Shown piece after piece: positions 1-8,224 of a stretch of DNA of 37,745 bases; the stretch's first letter is position 1; every line of letters begins with the position of its first letter. The stretch spans positions 1 through 37,745 of the forward strand of contig DAOVLE010000018.1 of the NCBI GenBank assembly GCA_030631415.1, given 5' to 3'. Position numbers and translations under genes: made by a program. The DNA is from JAAEQG01 sp023133475. Lineage in GTDB: Bacteria; Planctomycetota; Phycisphaerae; UBA1845. The notes beneath the pieces are model-generated. The model saw only the letters and a list, made by a program, of their open reading frames with translations. It was not told where the DNA came from and did no database searches.

Positions 1-995
1 GTTTTTTCCGCCAACCATGGCATCAGTTGGCGTACCGTTCGGCCGGCTTTTTCGAACTCGCTGTTGGCGTTCTGGGCGTAGAGTTGCTGCATCCGCGGTT
101 TGCCGCGACGGCACTGGTCGATCCACTCGCGTGCAAACTCGCCCGAGCGTATTTCTTCCAATACCTTGCGCATCTCCTGGCGGGTGGCCTGGTTGATCAT
201 GCGAGGCCCACGGGTCAGGTCGCCGTACTCGGCGGTGTTGGAGATGCGGGCTCGCATACCGCTCAGGCCTGCTTCGTAGATCAAATCGACAGTCTGCTTC
301 AGCTCGTGAACGCATTCGAGGTAGGCGAACTCCGGCTTGTATCCGGCTTCGACCAGCGTCTCGAAGGCGGCTTTCATCAGGGCGGTGACCCCACCGCACA
401 GCACCGTCTGCTCGCCGAACAGATCGGTTTCAGCCTCGGCGGCGAAGGTGGTCTCGACCACACCAGCCTGAGTCGCACCGATGCCCACCGCCCATGCCAA
501 AGCGGTGGCCAACGCCTGGCTGCTATAGTCCCGCTCCACCGCCACCAACGAAGGCAACCCCTTGCCCTCGACATAGAGCGAGCGCAACAGCACACCAGGT
601 CCTTTGGGGGCGACCATGATTACATCCACGCCCTCGGGAGGGTCGATCAGGCCGAAGCGAATGTTGAAACCGTGGACGAACCCAAGGGTATTGCCCGGTT
701 GCAACGCGGAGGCAATTGATTCGGTGTAGATCGCCGCGGCGGTCTCGTCCGGGAGAGCCATAATCAGCAGGTCAGCCGACTCGGCGGCGGTGCCCACCGG
801 GACCGACTCGAATCCGTCATCCACCGCTCGCTCGAAGTTTGCTCCCGGACGCTGCCCTACCGTCACTCGCAAGCCCGAATCTCGCAGGTTCAGGGCGTGG
901 GCCCGACCCTGGTTGCCGTAGCCGATAACCCCGATGGTGCGATCCTTCAAAAGGTCCACACTTGCGTCGCCTGCCCGATAGATCCTCAAAGCCAT
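1..995 (-). CDS. ilvC: Ketol-acid reductoisomerase, 3' end cut by window edge
   Basis: Second common enzyme of valine, leucine and isoleucine synthesis: Mg-dependent isomerisation plus NADPH reduction of acetolactate or acetohydroxybutyrate, in the cytoplasm. About 331 codons are visible and the frame is still open at base 1, so only the last few residues are missing (class I KARI is about 330-340 aa). ATG at 995 gives MALRIYRAGDAS, then the Rossmann motif GVIGYGNQGRAHALNLRDSG (residues about 21-40), the conserved VAPKGPG and the metal-site region with ETDLFGEQ. Further C-terminal are VHELKQTVDLIYEAG and ISNTAEYGDLTRGPR, both diagnostic of the knotted domain. It is divergent from lptF, with about 400 bases of repeat-bearing DNA between. 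ilvB/ilvN or leu genes may lie beyond the left edge. Very sure of the family. Confidence 0.97.
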   Translation of the reverse strand, partial: MALRIYRAGDASVDLLKDRTIGVIGYGNQGRAHALNLRDSGLRVTVGQRPGANFERAVDDGFESVPVGTAAESADLLIMALPDETAAAIYTESIASALQPGNTLGFVHGFNIRFGLIDPPEGVDVIMVAPKGPGVLLRSLYVEGKGLPSLVAVERDYSSQALATALAWAVGIGATQAGVVETTFAAEAETDLFGEQTVLCGGVTALMKAAFETLVEAGYKPEFAYLECVHELKQTVDLIYEAGLSGMRARISNTAEYGDLTRGPRMINQATRQEMRKVLEEIRSGEFAREWIDQCRRGKPRMQQLYAQNANSEFEKAGRTVRQLMPWLAEK

Positions 996-1395
996 GCCCG
1001 ACTCCCGATTATAGATGGATGTGTGATAGAGACCACGCGTCACAAAACCCACGGCACACCGCAAACGAAAGTCTACCTCAGAACCGCTTCCCAGCACAGC
1101 GAAACGGGAAGAATGGGGAAAATGGAAAATGGAAAATTGAAAATGGGGGATGCGTGTCTTGTCCTGGACAAGACATCCATTTTTCATTTCCCATTTCCCT
1201 CCGTGCTCCGCGGTGAATTAGATGCGATTGCCCCCCAAAATGTAGTGTCCCCTTTTCCCGGTGGTTTGCTTTTCGGGCTCACGTGCCTACCATGGCGTGG
1301 TTTTCCGTAGTCGGGGGGCCGGCTGGGCGAACCATGCCGCCGGCGGCTGGTGTGGTCTTGGCGGCGTTGGCCCCAGGTGCCCTGGGTTACAAACG
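996..1395. repeat. Intergenic space with AAATGGA heptamer array and perfect odd palindrome
   Basis: This 400-base divergent gap between ilvC and lptF has no credible gene. At about 1110-1149 there is a tandem array of the 7-bp unit AAATGGA, including the variant AAATTGA. At 1155-1175 lies TGTCTTGTCC-T-GGACAAGACA, 10-bp perfect arms around one base. At 1178-1200 comes a partly inverted copy of the array (CATTTTTCATTTCCCATTTC). At 1203-1220 is GTGCTCCGCGGTGAATTA, which recurs near 4753 and 14738. The last 130 bases before lptF are GC-rich and read as an open frame from a GTG at 1261, but this lacks similarity to any LptF N-terminus. Confidence 0.75.
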
Positions 1396-3018
1396 ATGCT
1401 CTGGACCCTGCAACTTTACATATTCCGTGAGATGGGCAAAACCTTCCTGCTCACCGCCGTAGGGCTGATGGTGATCCTCGGGCTGGGCGGCGGGATTCTG
1501 AATATGATCGAGCTGGACCAGGTGACCGCCTGGCAGATGATCAAGCTGATGGGCCTGATCCTGCCCGTGTCGCTGGCTTTGACCCTGCCGATCGCCGCCC
1601 TGTTCAGTGCCGCCACGGCGTATGGGCGGCTCAGCGCCGACAACGAGTTCGTCGCCTGTCGTAGCGGAGGTGTGAACATTCTGCGGCTGTTCACTCCCGC
1701 AGTGCTCATCAGTCTCGTCTCGGCAGCCACCACCTTCGCCTTTATCAACTTCTTCATCCCCGGTTTGATCAAAAACCTCGATTATCTGATCCGACGCGAC
1801 TTGGAGCAGCTCGTGGTCCTGGGCCTGAACAAACCAGGCGGGTTCTCGCTGGGCAAGGATCGTTTTCGCTGCTTCGCCGAAGACTGTAGTGTTCAAGTTG
1901 ATCCGGATGATCCCACCAATAAATGGGTGCAACTGAAAGGTGTCACCTTCGTGGAGACCGATGGCGAGGAATGGAAGCGGTCCGGGTCGGCTGAGCAGGT
2001 GGTGTTGTCATTCGACCGAAAGCTGGAGGCTCCCGCCGTCACGGCGGACATGTACGGCATAAGCTTCATCGACCACCAGAAGCATGATTCGGTGGAACTC
2101 GAGGATCACCAGCGGCTGGGGCCTTATACGCTTCCGCGCCATCTCCGCCTCAAGGTGAAGTGGCTGGATTTGAGCGAGTTGGTCTATTATCGCAAGCATT
2201 CCGGCGAGTGGCCTAAGGTGCAGGATCAACTCGCCCGGATCCGTGTTCTGGTTTGCGGTCTGCGGTTCTACGACCGTGTCCTTGACGAGTTGGCAAACAG
2301 CAGCCGAATCCGGTGCGGCGACGAAAGCGTCTGGTTTGAGATACAGGCGGATAGTTACTGGCAGGACCCCGGCGACGGTCGAGTGCACTTCCAGGGCAAT
2401 GTGGTGGTCGAGGAGACCTCCGCCAAGGGCGTGCGGGCCATCACCGGGGACCGAGCAGTGCTCATCGCCGAGGAGGGGCGCACCCCTGCCGAGGCCCACG
2501 CCTATATCGAGTTGTTTGACAATGTGACTTTGTCCGACCCTGCCGATCCCGGCACGAGCATCAGGAAAGTGCGTGTGAAGCTCGATCCGTTCCCCATCGA
2601 CTCAGCCATCATCGACGAGGTGATGGCGACCTCGGGCGAGGAATTGCTGAGCGACCCGGAGCTTTTCCCCCCCAGCTCCACGGCAGCGAGGAAGCTGAAC
2701 GACGTAGTGGAGGAGCGTGACAAGTTTCTCCGCAAGATCGACGGTGTGCTGCATTCGCGGTTTGCTTTTAGCGCCAGTGTGCTGGTGTTGGTGACTCTGG
2801 CGGCGGCTTTGGGGATTATTTTCCGCGGTGCGCACTTGCTGACCGCGTTCGGCATTGCGTTTGTGCCGACCGTTTTCGTGATCGTGACCATCATTGCCGG
2901 CCGGCAGATGGCGGAGAAGCCCGGTACGGGCACCTTGGGGTTGGTGATCCTCTGGGCTGGTATCATGGGGGTTGCCGTGTTGGACTGGTGGGTTCTTTTT
3001 AGAGTGCTGCGGCGCTGA
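1396..3018 (+). CDS. LptF/LptG-type (YjgP/YjgQ) LPS-export permease, enlarged
   Basis: Inner-membrane permease half of the LptB2FG ABC exporter that extracts LPS from the inner membrane and hands it to the LptC/A bridge. The N-terminus MLWTLQLYIFREMGKTFLLT is family-typical. Three hydrophobic segments lie at about residues 18-40, 48-72 and 97-124, and three more at the C-terminus (about 456-478, 480-502 and 512-536). The soluble part between them is about 320 residues, which makes the protein 540 aa against about 360 in proteobacteria. ATG 1396 is chosen because it places the first helix at the usual distance; no strong ribosome binding site precedes it and a GTG at 1261 is possible. The second permease starts 15 bases downstream, so the two form an operon. 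Family sure; whether it is F or G is not. Confidence 0.88.
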   Translation: MLWTLQLYIFREMGKTFLLTAVGLMVILGLGGGILNMIELDQVTAWQMIKLMGLILPVSLALTLPIAALFSAATAYGRLSADNEFVACRSGGVNILRLFTPAVLISLVSAATTFAFINFFIPGLIKNLDYLIRRDLEQLVVLGLNKPGGFSLGKDRFRCFAEDCSVQVDPDDPTNKWVQLKGVTFVETDGEEWKRSGSAEQVVLSFDRKLEAPAVTADMYGISFIDHQKHDSVELEDHQRLGPYTLPRHLRLKVKWLDLSELVYYRKHSGEWPKVQDQLARIRVLVCGLRFYDRVLDELANSSRIRCGDESVWFEIQADSYWQDPGDGRVHFQGNVVVEETSAKGVRAITGDRAVLIAEEGRTPAEAHAYIELFDNVTLSDPADPGTSIRKVRVKLDPFPIDSAIIDEVMATSGEELLSDPELFPPSSTAARKLNDVVEERDKFLRKIDGVLHSRFAFSASVLVLVTLAAALGIIFRGAHLLTAFGIAFVPTVFVIVTIIAGRQMAEKPGTGTLGLVILWAGIMGVAVLDWWVLFRVLRR

Positions 3019-3033
3019 GTTGGCCGACTCGAT

Positions 3034-4137
3034 ATGTTGCTGGATCGTTACATCCTTCGCTCGCTGGCGGTGAACTACCTGATCGCCCTGGCTACGATGA
3101 TGAGCCTGTACGTGGTGCTCGATTTGTTCGTCAACATGGACGAGTTCACCGAAGACGCCGCCCCCACAGGTGTGGTGATCGCGGGCATCCTGAGCTATTA
3201 TGGGAACAACCTCTTCCTGTATTTTGCCCAGCTTTCGGGCGTGATTACATTGTTTGCTTGTATGGCTTCGATTGCCCGCCTGCGGCGTCAGAACGAGATG
3301 GTGGCCATCCTGTCCTCGGGTGTCAGCCTTTATCGTGTGGCGGCGCCGGTCATTGCTTTTGGTCTGCTCACCAGCACTCTGTGGTTCGTCGATACCGAGC
3401 TGATTATCCCCGGTGTAGCTCATAAGTTGGCCCGGCGTCATGATGATGCGCTGGGGCGTAAGACCCATGGGGTCTGGTTTCTGCAGGATAGAGACAACGC
3501 CTTGCTGTCTGCCCAGAAGTTCGATCCCTCGACGCGGACGATGAAACGAATGCTGGTCATTTATCGTGAAGAAGGCGGCTCTGCCGTACGGGTGCTCCAG
3601 GCGGAGGAAGCCCGCTGGAAAGCCGACGAAGGCTATGCCGCCAGCGGGTTCTGGGAACTCCAGCGCGGCTTGGTGCAAACCCGCCCGCTCGACCACCAAC
3701 CGAGCCTGGGGCCGCGGCGGGGCATACACGAAGAGCCGGTCAGTCGTTATGAAAGCAATCTCAACCCCGAGGCGATTCAGTTGCGGCAGTCCTCGCAGTG
3801 GGTGCAGTTCCTCAGTTCGACACAACTGGACCGGTTGGTGGACAAGGGCGAGCTGGACGCCGCGCGCATTGCCCACATCAAACACAGCCGCTTCGCCACG
3901 CCGATCGTTAATTTGCTCTTGTTGCTGCTCGGGTTGCCGTTCATGCTGGGTATCACCTCGGGCAACATCTTGAGCGACGGGGCACGTTGTCTGGCGGTTT
4001 GCGGGGCGTGTTTCCTGATTTCTTTTGCCGGGCAGAACTTGAGCATGCCGAGTCCCCTGGCAGCTTTGCCCAGTTGGTTGCCCATCTTCCTGTTCGCCCC
4101 AGTCGTCGTGGTGCTGCTCGACCGGATCAAAACCTGA
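3034..4137 (+). CDS. LptF/LptG-type (YjgP/YjgQ) LPS-export permease
   Basis: Second permease of the LPS exporter pair, 367 aa, the normal family length. Starts MLLDRYILRSLAVNYLIALA, with helices at about residues 13-33, 48-75 and 101-120, then a beta-rich periplasmic region. The C-terminal helices carry IVNLLLLLLGLPFMLG (about 290-305), a hallmark segment of LptF/LptG, followed by two more helices ending in VVVVLLDRIKT. ATG 3034 follows the first permease by 15 bases, so the two are probably co-transcribed and translated in a fixed ratio. The partner ATPase LptB is not in the window. With lpxK at 10165 it shows the organism builds and exports lipid A-type LPS. The family is certain; the F/G assignment is not made. 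Confidence 0.9.
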   Translation: MLLDRYILRSLAVNYLIALATMMSLYVVLDLFVNMDEFTEDAAPTGVVIAGILSYYGNNLFLYFAQLSGVITLFACMASIARLRRQNEMVAILSSGVSLYRVAAPVIAFGLLTSTLWFVDTELIIPGVAHKLARRHDDALGRKTHGVWFLQDRDNALLSAQKFDPSTRTMKRMLVIYREEGGSAVRVLQAEEARWKADEGYAASGFWELQRGLVQTRPLDHQPSLGPRRGIHEEPVSRYESNLNPEAIQLRQSSQWVQFLSSTQLDRLVDKGELDAARIAHIKHSRFATPIVNLLLLLLGLPFMLGITSGNILSDGARCLAVCGACFLISFAGQNLSMPSPLAALPSWLPIFLFAPVVVVLLDRIKT

Positions 4138-4813
4138 CCGCTACGCAATGATTGCAGGGCGCAACAAACAGCGGCTTACATCCATTCCGGACGCAAGCCG
4201 CCATGCCTTCCCCTTTTGTCGGGGCTTCCGAGCGAACGCTACGGAGCCCCAACTGCCTCCTCCTCCTGCAAAAACGCTTCCTTCCCCTCCCGAAGGCACA
4301 GCCTTCCTCCTCCACCACTCACTATGGGGCAAATACCGTACCGCTCAGCGAAATTTTACGATCATGTCACTCCAAAACGCGACAATTGACTATTACACCG
4401 AATCTTACAGAATCAAAGTGAAAATGGGATACATGACCACATCATGTACGGATGTATGGGAAGTGGTGCCCAAACGCAACACAGTCTTGCCGACCTGGAA
4501 AGTCACAGGTTTGTAACAACAACCGCAGACCGGCGTTACGATCAACAAGAGGGCCAATCCACCGGTGGTCACTCGGCTCCGCCATGTTTACCCTGAGCAA
4601 CACTCTTCGCTCGAAGGTGTGGCCGTTAGCCCGCATTTTTCACACCGCAGAGAGCGCGGAGATCGCAGAGTATTTCCTGGAAAGAAGTTACCGCTAAATT
4701 AAGTCGTGTCGGGTTTTGACAGTGTGTTTATTGTCTGTTCAACGCTAATTGCGTGCTCCGCGGTGAAATATCCAGGTTAGCCCACATTACAACAGAGTGT
4801 AATCAAAAATCCT
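4138..4813. other. Convergent gap lptG/murD: hairpin and fragments of dispersed repeats, no gene seen
   Basis: 676 bases between convergent genes, lower in GC than the genes around it and with frequent stops. A hairpin GGGGCTTCCG ... CGGAGCCCC (4221-4250, one bulge) could end lptF-lptG transcripts. Around 4640-4670 is a decayed copy of the CGCAGAG family (ACCGCAGAGAGCGCGGAG). At 4753-4784 lies GTGCTCCGCGGTGAAATATCCAGGTTAGCC, another dispersed unit. An open frame near 4148-4516 exists but has no recognisable domain or start signal. Confidence 0.55.
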
Positions 4814-6142
4814 TCAGTTTTCAGCACGCGGCTGAAGAGTTACCACCAGACGAACAAACTCGTCTCCCCGTGCTTCGTAGTTTGCGAACTGGTCGAAGCT
4901 GGGGCACCCGGGCGAAAAGAGGACTATGCCATCGCCGGCTGCTCGACGGTAGGCCTTTGCAACCGCCCTGTCGAGACTGTCAACCGCCGTTCCGCCAAGC
5001 ATCGCGGCGAGCGCCTCGGCGTTTTCGCCGGTGCAGATGGCATGCTCGATCTTCCGGGGCCGCAAAGCCAATACCGGCTCCCAGGATGCCCCAAGCTCCT
5101 GCCCGCCCACGATCAAAACAACAGCCCGATCGAACGAGCCCAAGGCTGCCGCTACAGCTTCGGGGCTGGTGGCTTTGGAGTCGTTGTAGTAGTCCACACC
5201 GCCGACCCGTCTGACGAGTTGGAGGCGATGCGGCAATCCGGCGAAGTCAGCCAATGCCGCCACCACCGTGTCGCGTCGCACACCCAGCAAATCCGCCACC
5301 CGTGCCGCCAGGGCTGCGTTGCGGTGGTTGTGCTCGCCGAGAACTGTCAAGTGCAGGTCATCAGCCTGGCCGGCTACGAATAGCTGCGCCCCCGTTTTGC
5401 CGGTGATTTGCGTCACCGATTCCCACAGCAAGCGGTCCCGCGACCCCAACACTATACTGTCGCCGGCTCGCTGATAGCGGCAGATGTTCAACTTGCACGC
5501 CAGGTAATTGTCGAACGAACCGTGACGATCCAGATGCTTGGCTGACACGTTGGTGATGACAGCCATCGGCGGGCTTTGCTTCAATGCCCCGAGGTCCTCG
5601 AGCTGAAAGCTCGACAACTCGAGCACGACAAGATCGCCCTTTCCGATTGCCTCCAGTTCCCCGAGCAATGAGCGTCCGATATTGCCGCCCAACCAGGGCT
5701 TCCCGCATCCCAACTCCCCTCTCTCTGCTGCTGCCTGGAGGGCCTGATAAAGCATGGCGCAGGTGGTGCTCTTGCCCACGGTGCCGGTCACCCCCACGAT
5801 CCTGCCGGGGCAGCGTTCGACAAAGAGGTTCATTTCGCTGGTGATGGGGATGCCCCGCCGTCGGGCCTGGCTCACGAACTCGGACTTGGCTTTGTCCACT
5901 GCCGGGCTGACCACCAACAGGTTTGCCCCCTCCAAATCCGCCGCGTCATGCCCGCCGCATCGAAACCGAATGCTCATCCCCGCAAGCCTGGAGATGGGCT
6001 CAGCCAGCGCGGATTCGTCGGCCCAATCCGTAACGGTCACCTCCGCCCCCGCCTTAGCCAGCCATTGCGAGGCCCCGACCCCGCCTCCGAAGCGGCCTAG
6101 CCCCATCACAACCACACGTTGGTTTGCAAATTCGCCGGTCAA
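4814..6142 (-). CDS. murD: UDP-N-acetylmuramoyl-L-alanine--D-glutamate ligase
   Basis: Cytoplasmic ATP-dependent Mur ligase that adds D-Glu to UDP-MurNAc-L-Ala in peptidoglycan synthesis. N-terminal Rossmann motif VVVMGLGRFGGG sits at residues 9-20. The ATP loop is VTGTVGKSTTCAML (Val where Asn is usual in GTNGKTT). The central domain has ELSSFQLED and the NVSAKHLDRHGS segment, and the C-terminal domain has YNDSKATSPEAVAAAL and SPGCPSFDQFANYEARGDEF. Length about 442 aa is normal. No ATG precedes the Rossmann fold. I take TTG 6142, which gives an 8-residue lead; TTG 6154 and a TTG at 6205 are alternatives, but the 6205 start lies inside a repeat hairpin (from 6171). Same strand as pdxA and separated from it by that repeat. 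It implies a peptidoglycan wall. Confidence 0.94.
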   Translation of the reverse strand: MTGEFANQRVVVMGLGRFGGGVGASQWLAKAGAEVTVTDWADESALAEPISRLAGMSIRFRCGGHDAADLEGANLLVVSPAVDKAKSEFVSQARRRGIPITSEMNLFVERCPGRIVGVTGTVGKSTTCAMLYQALQAAAERGELGCGKPWLGGNIGRSLLGELEAIGKGDLVVLELSSFQLEDLGALKQSPPMAVITNVSAKHLDRHGSFDNYLACKLNICRYQRAGDSIVLGSRDRLLWESVTQITGKTGAQLFVAGQADDLHLTVLGEHNHRNAALAARVADLLGVRRDTVVAALADFAGLPHRLQLVRRVGGVDYYNDSKATSPEAVAAALGSFDRAVVLIVGGQELGASWEPVLALRPRKIEHAICTGENAEALAAMLGGTAVDSLDRAVAKAYRRAAGDGIVLFSPGCPSFDQFANYEARGDEFVRLVVTLQPRAEN

Positions 6143-6170
6143 AGTCCTATCCAAGTCCAGTCTGTGGTCT

Positions 6171-6300
6171 GTAGGGTGGGTGGAGCCCGCCGCAGGCGGG
6201 CGCAACCCACCAAACCGAGTTCCGAGTTGAGTTCCTCTTGCCTCTTCTCAGTCTGTGTGGTGGGTTGCGCTTCGCTCCGCGAAGCTCCACCCACCCTACG
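6171..6300. repeat. Paired hairpin modules of the GTAGGGTGGGTGGA family
   Basis: Two outward-facing modules: GTAGGGTGGGTGGAGCCCGC with its inner hairpin (6171-6211), and the mirror GTGGTGGGTTGCGCTTCGCTCCGCGAAGCTCCACCCACCCTACG end (6257-6300). Together they form an inverted pair with about 45 bases between. Related modules recur at 14647-14722, 15200-15241 and elsewhere. It sits between pdxA (stop at 6317) and murD. Confidence 0.85.
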
Positions 6301-6316
6301 TGGTGAAATACCTTGG

Positions 6317-7399
6317 CTATTTCTGCCCGGCGGGTGAGGCTGCCTTTCTCGTCGCGTTGCGCACGGTTGCCATCCTGCACGCCAGCGTGATGGCGGCTTT
6401 CATGCTGCCCGGGTCCGCCAAATTCTGGCCCACAATGTCGAACGCCGTGCCGTGGTCAACGCTGGTGCGGATAATCGGCAGCCCAAGGGTGACATTGACC
6501 GCCTCGTTGAACGCCAAAAGCTTCACCGGGATCAGCCCCTGATCGTGGTACATGGCAACGACCCCGTCATACTTGCCGAGCCGATTGGGGCAGAACAAGG
6601 TGTCCGCCGGGAAAGGGCCTTCGACCTCGATGCCGGCTTCGCCCGCCATCAGCATCGCCGGTTTGATGATGCGTGTTTCCTCGTCACCGAATCGCCCTTC
6701 CTCGCCGGCATGCGGATTCAGGCCTGCCACCGCAATCTTGGGGTTTTCGATCCCGAACCAGTTCACCAGGGCGTGGTGCAACAGATCGATAGGCTGAAAT
6801 ACGTGCCCGATGGTGAAGACGTTTGGGATTGCGCTTATGGCAACATGTGTACTGGCCAGCGCGATCCGCAATCGGCCGGCGACGAACGCCATGGTCACCC
6901 GCCGGGTATCACACGCCTGAGCCAGCCACTCGGTATGCCCCGGGTTCTTGCACCCTGCCATCTTCCAACTCACCTTGTGTATAGGCCCGGTGACGATCGC
7001 GTCGATGCGTTGGTCGGTGGCTGCCGACTGGGCTTCCGCCAGGAACCGCAACGAGGCATATCCGCCCTCTGCCGTCGGGCGTTTCAGCGGTGCGGTGAGC
7101 GCGGCGTACTCGTCGAAATCCGCAACCACCACCCCGCTGGCGATATGCCCCACCTCTTCGTGCGGCATACGAAACCAGAAGGGGTTGACCTCGGCGGCAT
7201 CGGCAGCATAGGCGAGCAGTTCGTGCAGCCCGTAGATGATGAATCGGCCTTGTGCCCGCACCGCCGGATCAGCCAGAGCTTTGACAATAACCTCCGGCCC
7301 GATCCCCGCCGGCTCACCCATGGTGATGCCGATCAGGGGTTTTTCGACCACGTCCCCGCACAACGGTTCGGGACCGAGATGTCGCAGTTTCAGGTTCAT
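6317..7399 (-). CDS. pdxA: 4-hydroxythreonine-4-phosphate dehydrogenase
   Basis: NAD-dependent oxidation of 4-phosphohydroxy-L-threonine in the DXP-independent branch (E. coli type) of pyridoxal phosphate synthesis. 360 aa, near the usual 330. The family signature ITMGEPAGIGPEVIVKAL lies at residues 25-42. The three metal-binding His sit in NPGHTEWLA, GLNPHAGE and AMYHDQGLIPVKLL, and TSVDHGTAFDIVGQ is the conserved C-terminal block. The ATG at 7399 overlaps the ribE stop by four bases (ATGA), so translation is probably coupled. In-frame upstream starts exist but lie within ribE, and the ATGA overlap decides for 7399. A 20-residue lead precedes the usual family start. Very sure. Confidence 0.96.
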   Translation of the reverse strand: MNLKLRHLGPEPLCGDVVEKPLIGITMGEPAGIGPEVIVKALADPAVRAQGRFIIYGLHELLAYAADAAEVNPFWFRMPHEEVGHIASGVVVADFDEYAALTAPLKRPTAEGGYASLRFLAEAQSAATDQRIDAIVTGPIHKVSWKMAGCKNPGHTEWLAQACDTRRVTMAFVAGRLRIALASTHVAISAIPNVFTIGHVFQPIDLLHHALVNWFGIENPKIAVAGLNPHAGEEGRFGDEETRIIKPAMLMAGEAGIEVEGPFPADTLFCPNRLGKYDGVVAMYHDQGLIPVKLLAFNEAVNVTLGLPIIRTSVDHGTAFDIVGQNLADPGSMKAAITLACRMATVRNATRKAASPAGQK

Positions 7400-8037
7400 A
7401 GAAACCCGTGCTCGTTGAGCTTCTCCAACGTGATTCCGCCGGGTTGAGGGCGATTCGTCAGGGCGTGCACGACGGTGCGGGCCAGGATGTCCGTCTCGAT
7501 ATTGACCGGGTCCGGCACGTGGAGTTTCTCCAAGGTTGTCCACCCCAGCGTGGTGGGGGTCAAAGCCACGCTGAATTCATTTCCCGAGACCGCCGCGATG
7601 GTCAACGAGACCCCGCTCACCGCGATCGAGCCTTTGGGCACGATGTAGGGCATCAACTCCGCATCAGCCTCGAACCACAGCACGAACTCCGCCTCGGTGG
7701 TGATGCGCCGCGTCAGGCGGGCCTGCCCGTCAATGTGGCCTTGGACGAAGTGCCCATCCAGCCGGTCTCCCACGGTCAACGAGCGCTCCAGGTTCACGTA
7801 ATCACCGGCCTTCAGACGCCCCAGGGTCGAGCGATTCAGCGTCTCGCGGATGACATCGAATGATAAGTAGGCTCCGTCGATGCGGCTTATGGTCAGGCAT
7901 ACCCCGTTAACCGCCACGCTGGCTCCCAGCCGAGCATCGTCGGCAATGCCGTTGGCATCCACGCGCAACACCACCCCGCCGCCGGTCGGCGTGACACTTA
8001 TGACTCTGCCAATTGCTTCTATAATTCCGGTGAACAC
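7396..8037 (-). CDS. ribE: Riboflavin synthase alpha chain
   Basis: Dismutates two 6,7-dimethyl-8-ribityllumazine into riboflavin plus the pyrimidine precursor; cytoplasmic trimer. 213 aa, normal. The start is GTG at 8037, giving (M)FTGIIEAIG, the invariant N-terminus; upstream in-frame sequence is not conserved. The two lumazine-binding repeats are visible: first with VNGVCLTI and FDVIRETL, second with VSGVSLTIAAVSG and LTPTTLGWTTL, joined by the conserved GDRLDGHFVQGHID. It overlaps pdxA by 4 bases and is first in a ribE-pdxA(-murD) minus-strand unit with a -10-like TATAAT 34 bases ahead. No FMN riboswitch fits in the short leader. Other rib genes are not in the window. The gene is called ribC in some species. 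Confidence 0.95.
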   Translation of the reverse strand: MFTGIIEAIGRVISVTPTGGGVVLRVDANGIADDARLGASVAVNGVCLTISRIDGAYLSFDVIRETLNRSTLGRLKAGDYVNLERSLTVGDRLDGHFVQGHIDGQARLTRRITTEAEFVLWFEADAELMPYIVPKGSIAVSGVSLTIAAVSGNEFSVALTPTTLGWTTLEKLHVPDPVNIETDILARTVVHALTNRPQPGGITLEKLNEHGFL

Positions 8038-8070
8038 GAGTTCTCTGCCAACCCACCTTTTTGGTGTGGG

Positions 8071-8076
8071 ATTATA
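8071..8076 (-). promoter_or_regulatory. Probable -10 box for ribE-pdxA
   Basis: Reads TATAAT on the minus strand, 34 bases before the GTG of ribE, in an AT-rich dip of the divergent ribE/rnhA gap. No good TTGACA lies 17 bases upstream. Between it and the start is a small hairpin, CCCACACC-AAAAA-GGTGGG. Inference from sequence only. Confidence 0.4.
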
Positions 8077-8156
8077 TCGAATTGCAAGCCTTTGGCCACC
8101 TGCCCATTTGTAGATACAATAGGCGAGGGTGAGCGTCAGGATTGTGGGTGCCCCGT

Positions 8157-8183
8157 CCGCTCCCTTACGGTCGCGGCACTGAT
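8157..8183 (+). repeat. Copy of the CCGCTCCCTTACGGTCGCGG repeat
   Basis: CCGCTCCCTTACGGTCGCGG followed by CACTGAT, 42 bases before the rnhA start. Other copies: 10101-10164 (two in tandem), 21665-21691 (inverted), 24300-24329, 31222-31248 (inverted), 31275-31306, 36034-36058 (inverted) and 36107-36136. The core holds a short hairpin: CCG..ACGG and CCGC..GCGG. Confidence 0.85.
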
Positions 8184-8224
8184 CGGGGGACTGCTTCCTT
8201 CTGCACGGAGCACGGGTTTGTGGC

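Noticed and set aside
2602..3885. Long minus-strand open frame opposite lptF/lptG
   Set aside because: It spans both permease genes antisense, has a composition typical of a GC-rich shadow frame (His, Gln, Arg-rich) and no domain.
4148..4516. 122-codon open frame after lptG
   Set aside because: No domain, no ribosome binding site, and codon pattern unlike the neighbouring genes.
8038..8224. FMN riboswitch before ribE
   Set aside because: Only about 30 bases lie between the -10-like box and the GTG, and no RFN consensus is seen.
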